Shown here piece by piece: positions 4,951-5,400 of a stretch of 5,400 bases of DNA (position 1 is its first letter; each line of letters starts with the position of its first letter). The notes below the pieces were generated by a model that saw only the letters and a program-made list of their open reading frames with translations, did not search any database and was not told where the DNA came from. Source of the stretch: Betaproteobacteria bacterium (GTDB lineage: Bacteria; Pseudomonadota; Gammaproteobacteria; Burkholderiales; SG8-41). Location: contig JANXSE010000439.1 of NCBI GenBank assembly GCA_025356695.1, positions 1 to 5,400 of the forward strand. Reading direction: 5' to 3'. A program made the translations under genes and the position numbers.

Positions 4951-5400
4951 ATGAAAAAAATCGCGCTTACATTTTTTCTGCTTTCAAGTTTTGCATCGCT
5001 AGCTGCGAATCCAGTCCCCTTTGAGGAATTGCTATACAAGGGGAAAGCGATACCCTTTTACAGCGACGCGACTGATACTAGGCAACAGCAATTCATCGAC
5101 ATTGCAAAAAAAACTCAGCTCGCCGAAAGGATGGCTTCCATTCCGCAGAAGATACTGCGGTTACGTAAAGATATCGGCGTCGGCTTTGAGTCATGCGGAA
5201 CAATGAATGCGTTTTTCAGTCCTGGGCGGTCAGCCATAATTATTTGCTCAGAGTTTGTGGAATTTATTGCAAAGGCTGCGTCAAATGATAAAGACTACGC
5301 AAAAGATAGGCAGACCTTCGTGGCGTTGGTCGATGGCGTAATCTGGGGAGCATATTTCCACGAATTGGCTCACGCGATCATCAGCGTAAATCGAGTTGCG
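4951..5400 (+). CDS. Secreted DUF4344-like putative metallopeptidase, 3' truncated by window
   Basis: An open frame runs from ATG 4951 through the window end (150 codons, no stop). Residues 1-19 or 1-20 are a Sec signal peptide with two lysines (MKK), a hydrophobic core (ALTFFLLSSFA) and a small-residue cleavage site near SLAA/NP, so the protein is exported. The segment CGTMNAFFSP (82-91) followed by SAIIICSEF (94-102) and then HELAH (137-141, bases 5359-5373) matches my recollection of the DUF4344 putative metallopeptidase family, in which a C..NAfy segment precedes an HExxH zinc site. H137 and H141 would bind zinc and E138 would be catalytic; the third ligand lies beyond the window. A poor ribosome binding site (AGG 4947-4949, only one nt from the ATG) leaves the start slightly open, although the signal peptide supports it. 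G+C is about 46%, lower than in the upstream genes, suggesting a different origin or weaker codon selection. Confidence 0.8.
   Translation, partial: MKKIALTFFLLSSFASLAANPVPFEELLYKGKAIPFYSDATDTRQQQFIDIAKKTQLAERMASIPQKILRLRKDIGVGFESCGTMNAFFSPGRSAIIICSEFVEFIAKAASNDKDYAKDRQTFVALVDGVIWGAYFHELAHAIISVNRVA

Noticed and set aside
5021..5206. 61-codon plus-strand frame starting near 5021
   Set aside because: It lies in another frame within the signal-peptide-bearing metallopeptidase gene, whose motifs show that frame to be the real one.

Overview
The window looks like chromosomal DNA from a Gram-negative proteobacterium, most likely a betaproteobacterium or a related environmental lineage. The reasons are roughly 60% G+C coding DNA in the first four genes (sampled by hand), a periplasmic PsiF-repeat protein, a group-1 bacterial-luciferase-like oxidoreductase, and a REP-like palindrome containing the TTCGACAAGCTCAGG motif that is common in such genomes. 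The placement is inference; no taxonomic marker gene is present. All genes seen lie on the + strand.

Layout. Positions 1-765 hold the C-terminal part of an ACMSD-type amidohydrolase/decarboxylase that starts before the window and ends at a hairpin terminator (801-840). Next is a PaaK/CapK-type adenylate-forming ligase (839-2173); its only usable start codon, a TTG, lies inside the U-tract of that terminator, so its 5' end is doubtful. A 166-bp gap follows (2174-2339), mostly filled by two related imperfect palindromes (2184-2240 and 2269-2300). A TylF-like/class I SAM methyltransferase (2340-2969) and a flavin-dependent LLM oxidoreductase (2984-4000) are 14 nt apart and probably co-transcribed. 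A secreted PsiF-repeat protein (4106-4516) has its own strong ribosome binding site and a textbook terminator (4531-4560). A complete tRNA-Lys(CUU) with encoded CCA (4618-4693) follows, with its own terminator (4721-4747). After about 200 bp without a gene, the window ends inside a secreted HELAH-motif protein resembling DUF4344 putative metallopeptidases (4951 to beyond 5400).

How the genes relate. The amidohydrolase, ligase, methyltransferase and LLM oxidoreductase could all act on small organic acids or aromatic compounds, but terminators, repeats and gaps separate most of them. Only the methyltransferase-LLM pair is supported as an operon. PsiF, the tRNA and the metallopeptidase look like independent units. 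G+C falls to about 46% in the last gene (207 of 450 bases, hand count), and the change falls just after the tRNA gene, a classic integration site. The region right of 4750 may therefore be a genomic island edge, but no integrase or att repeat is visible here. I found no clearly new multi-gene system. The best leads are the incomplete metallopeptidase, the ligase start inside a terminator, and the tRNA-proximal junction.
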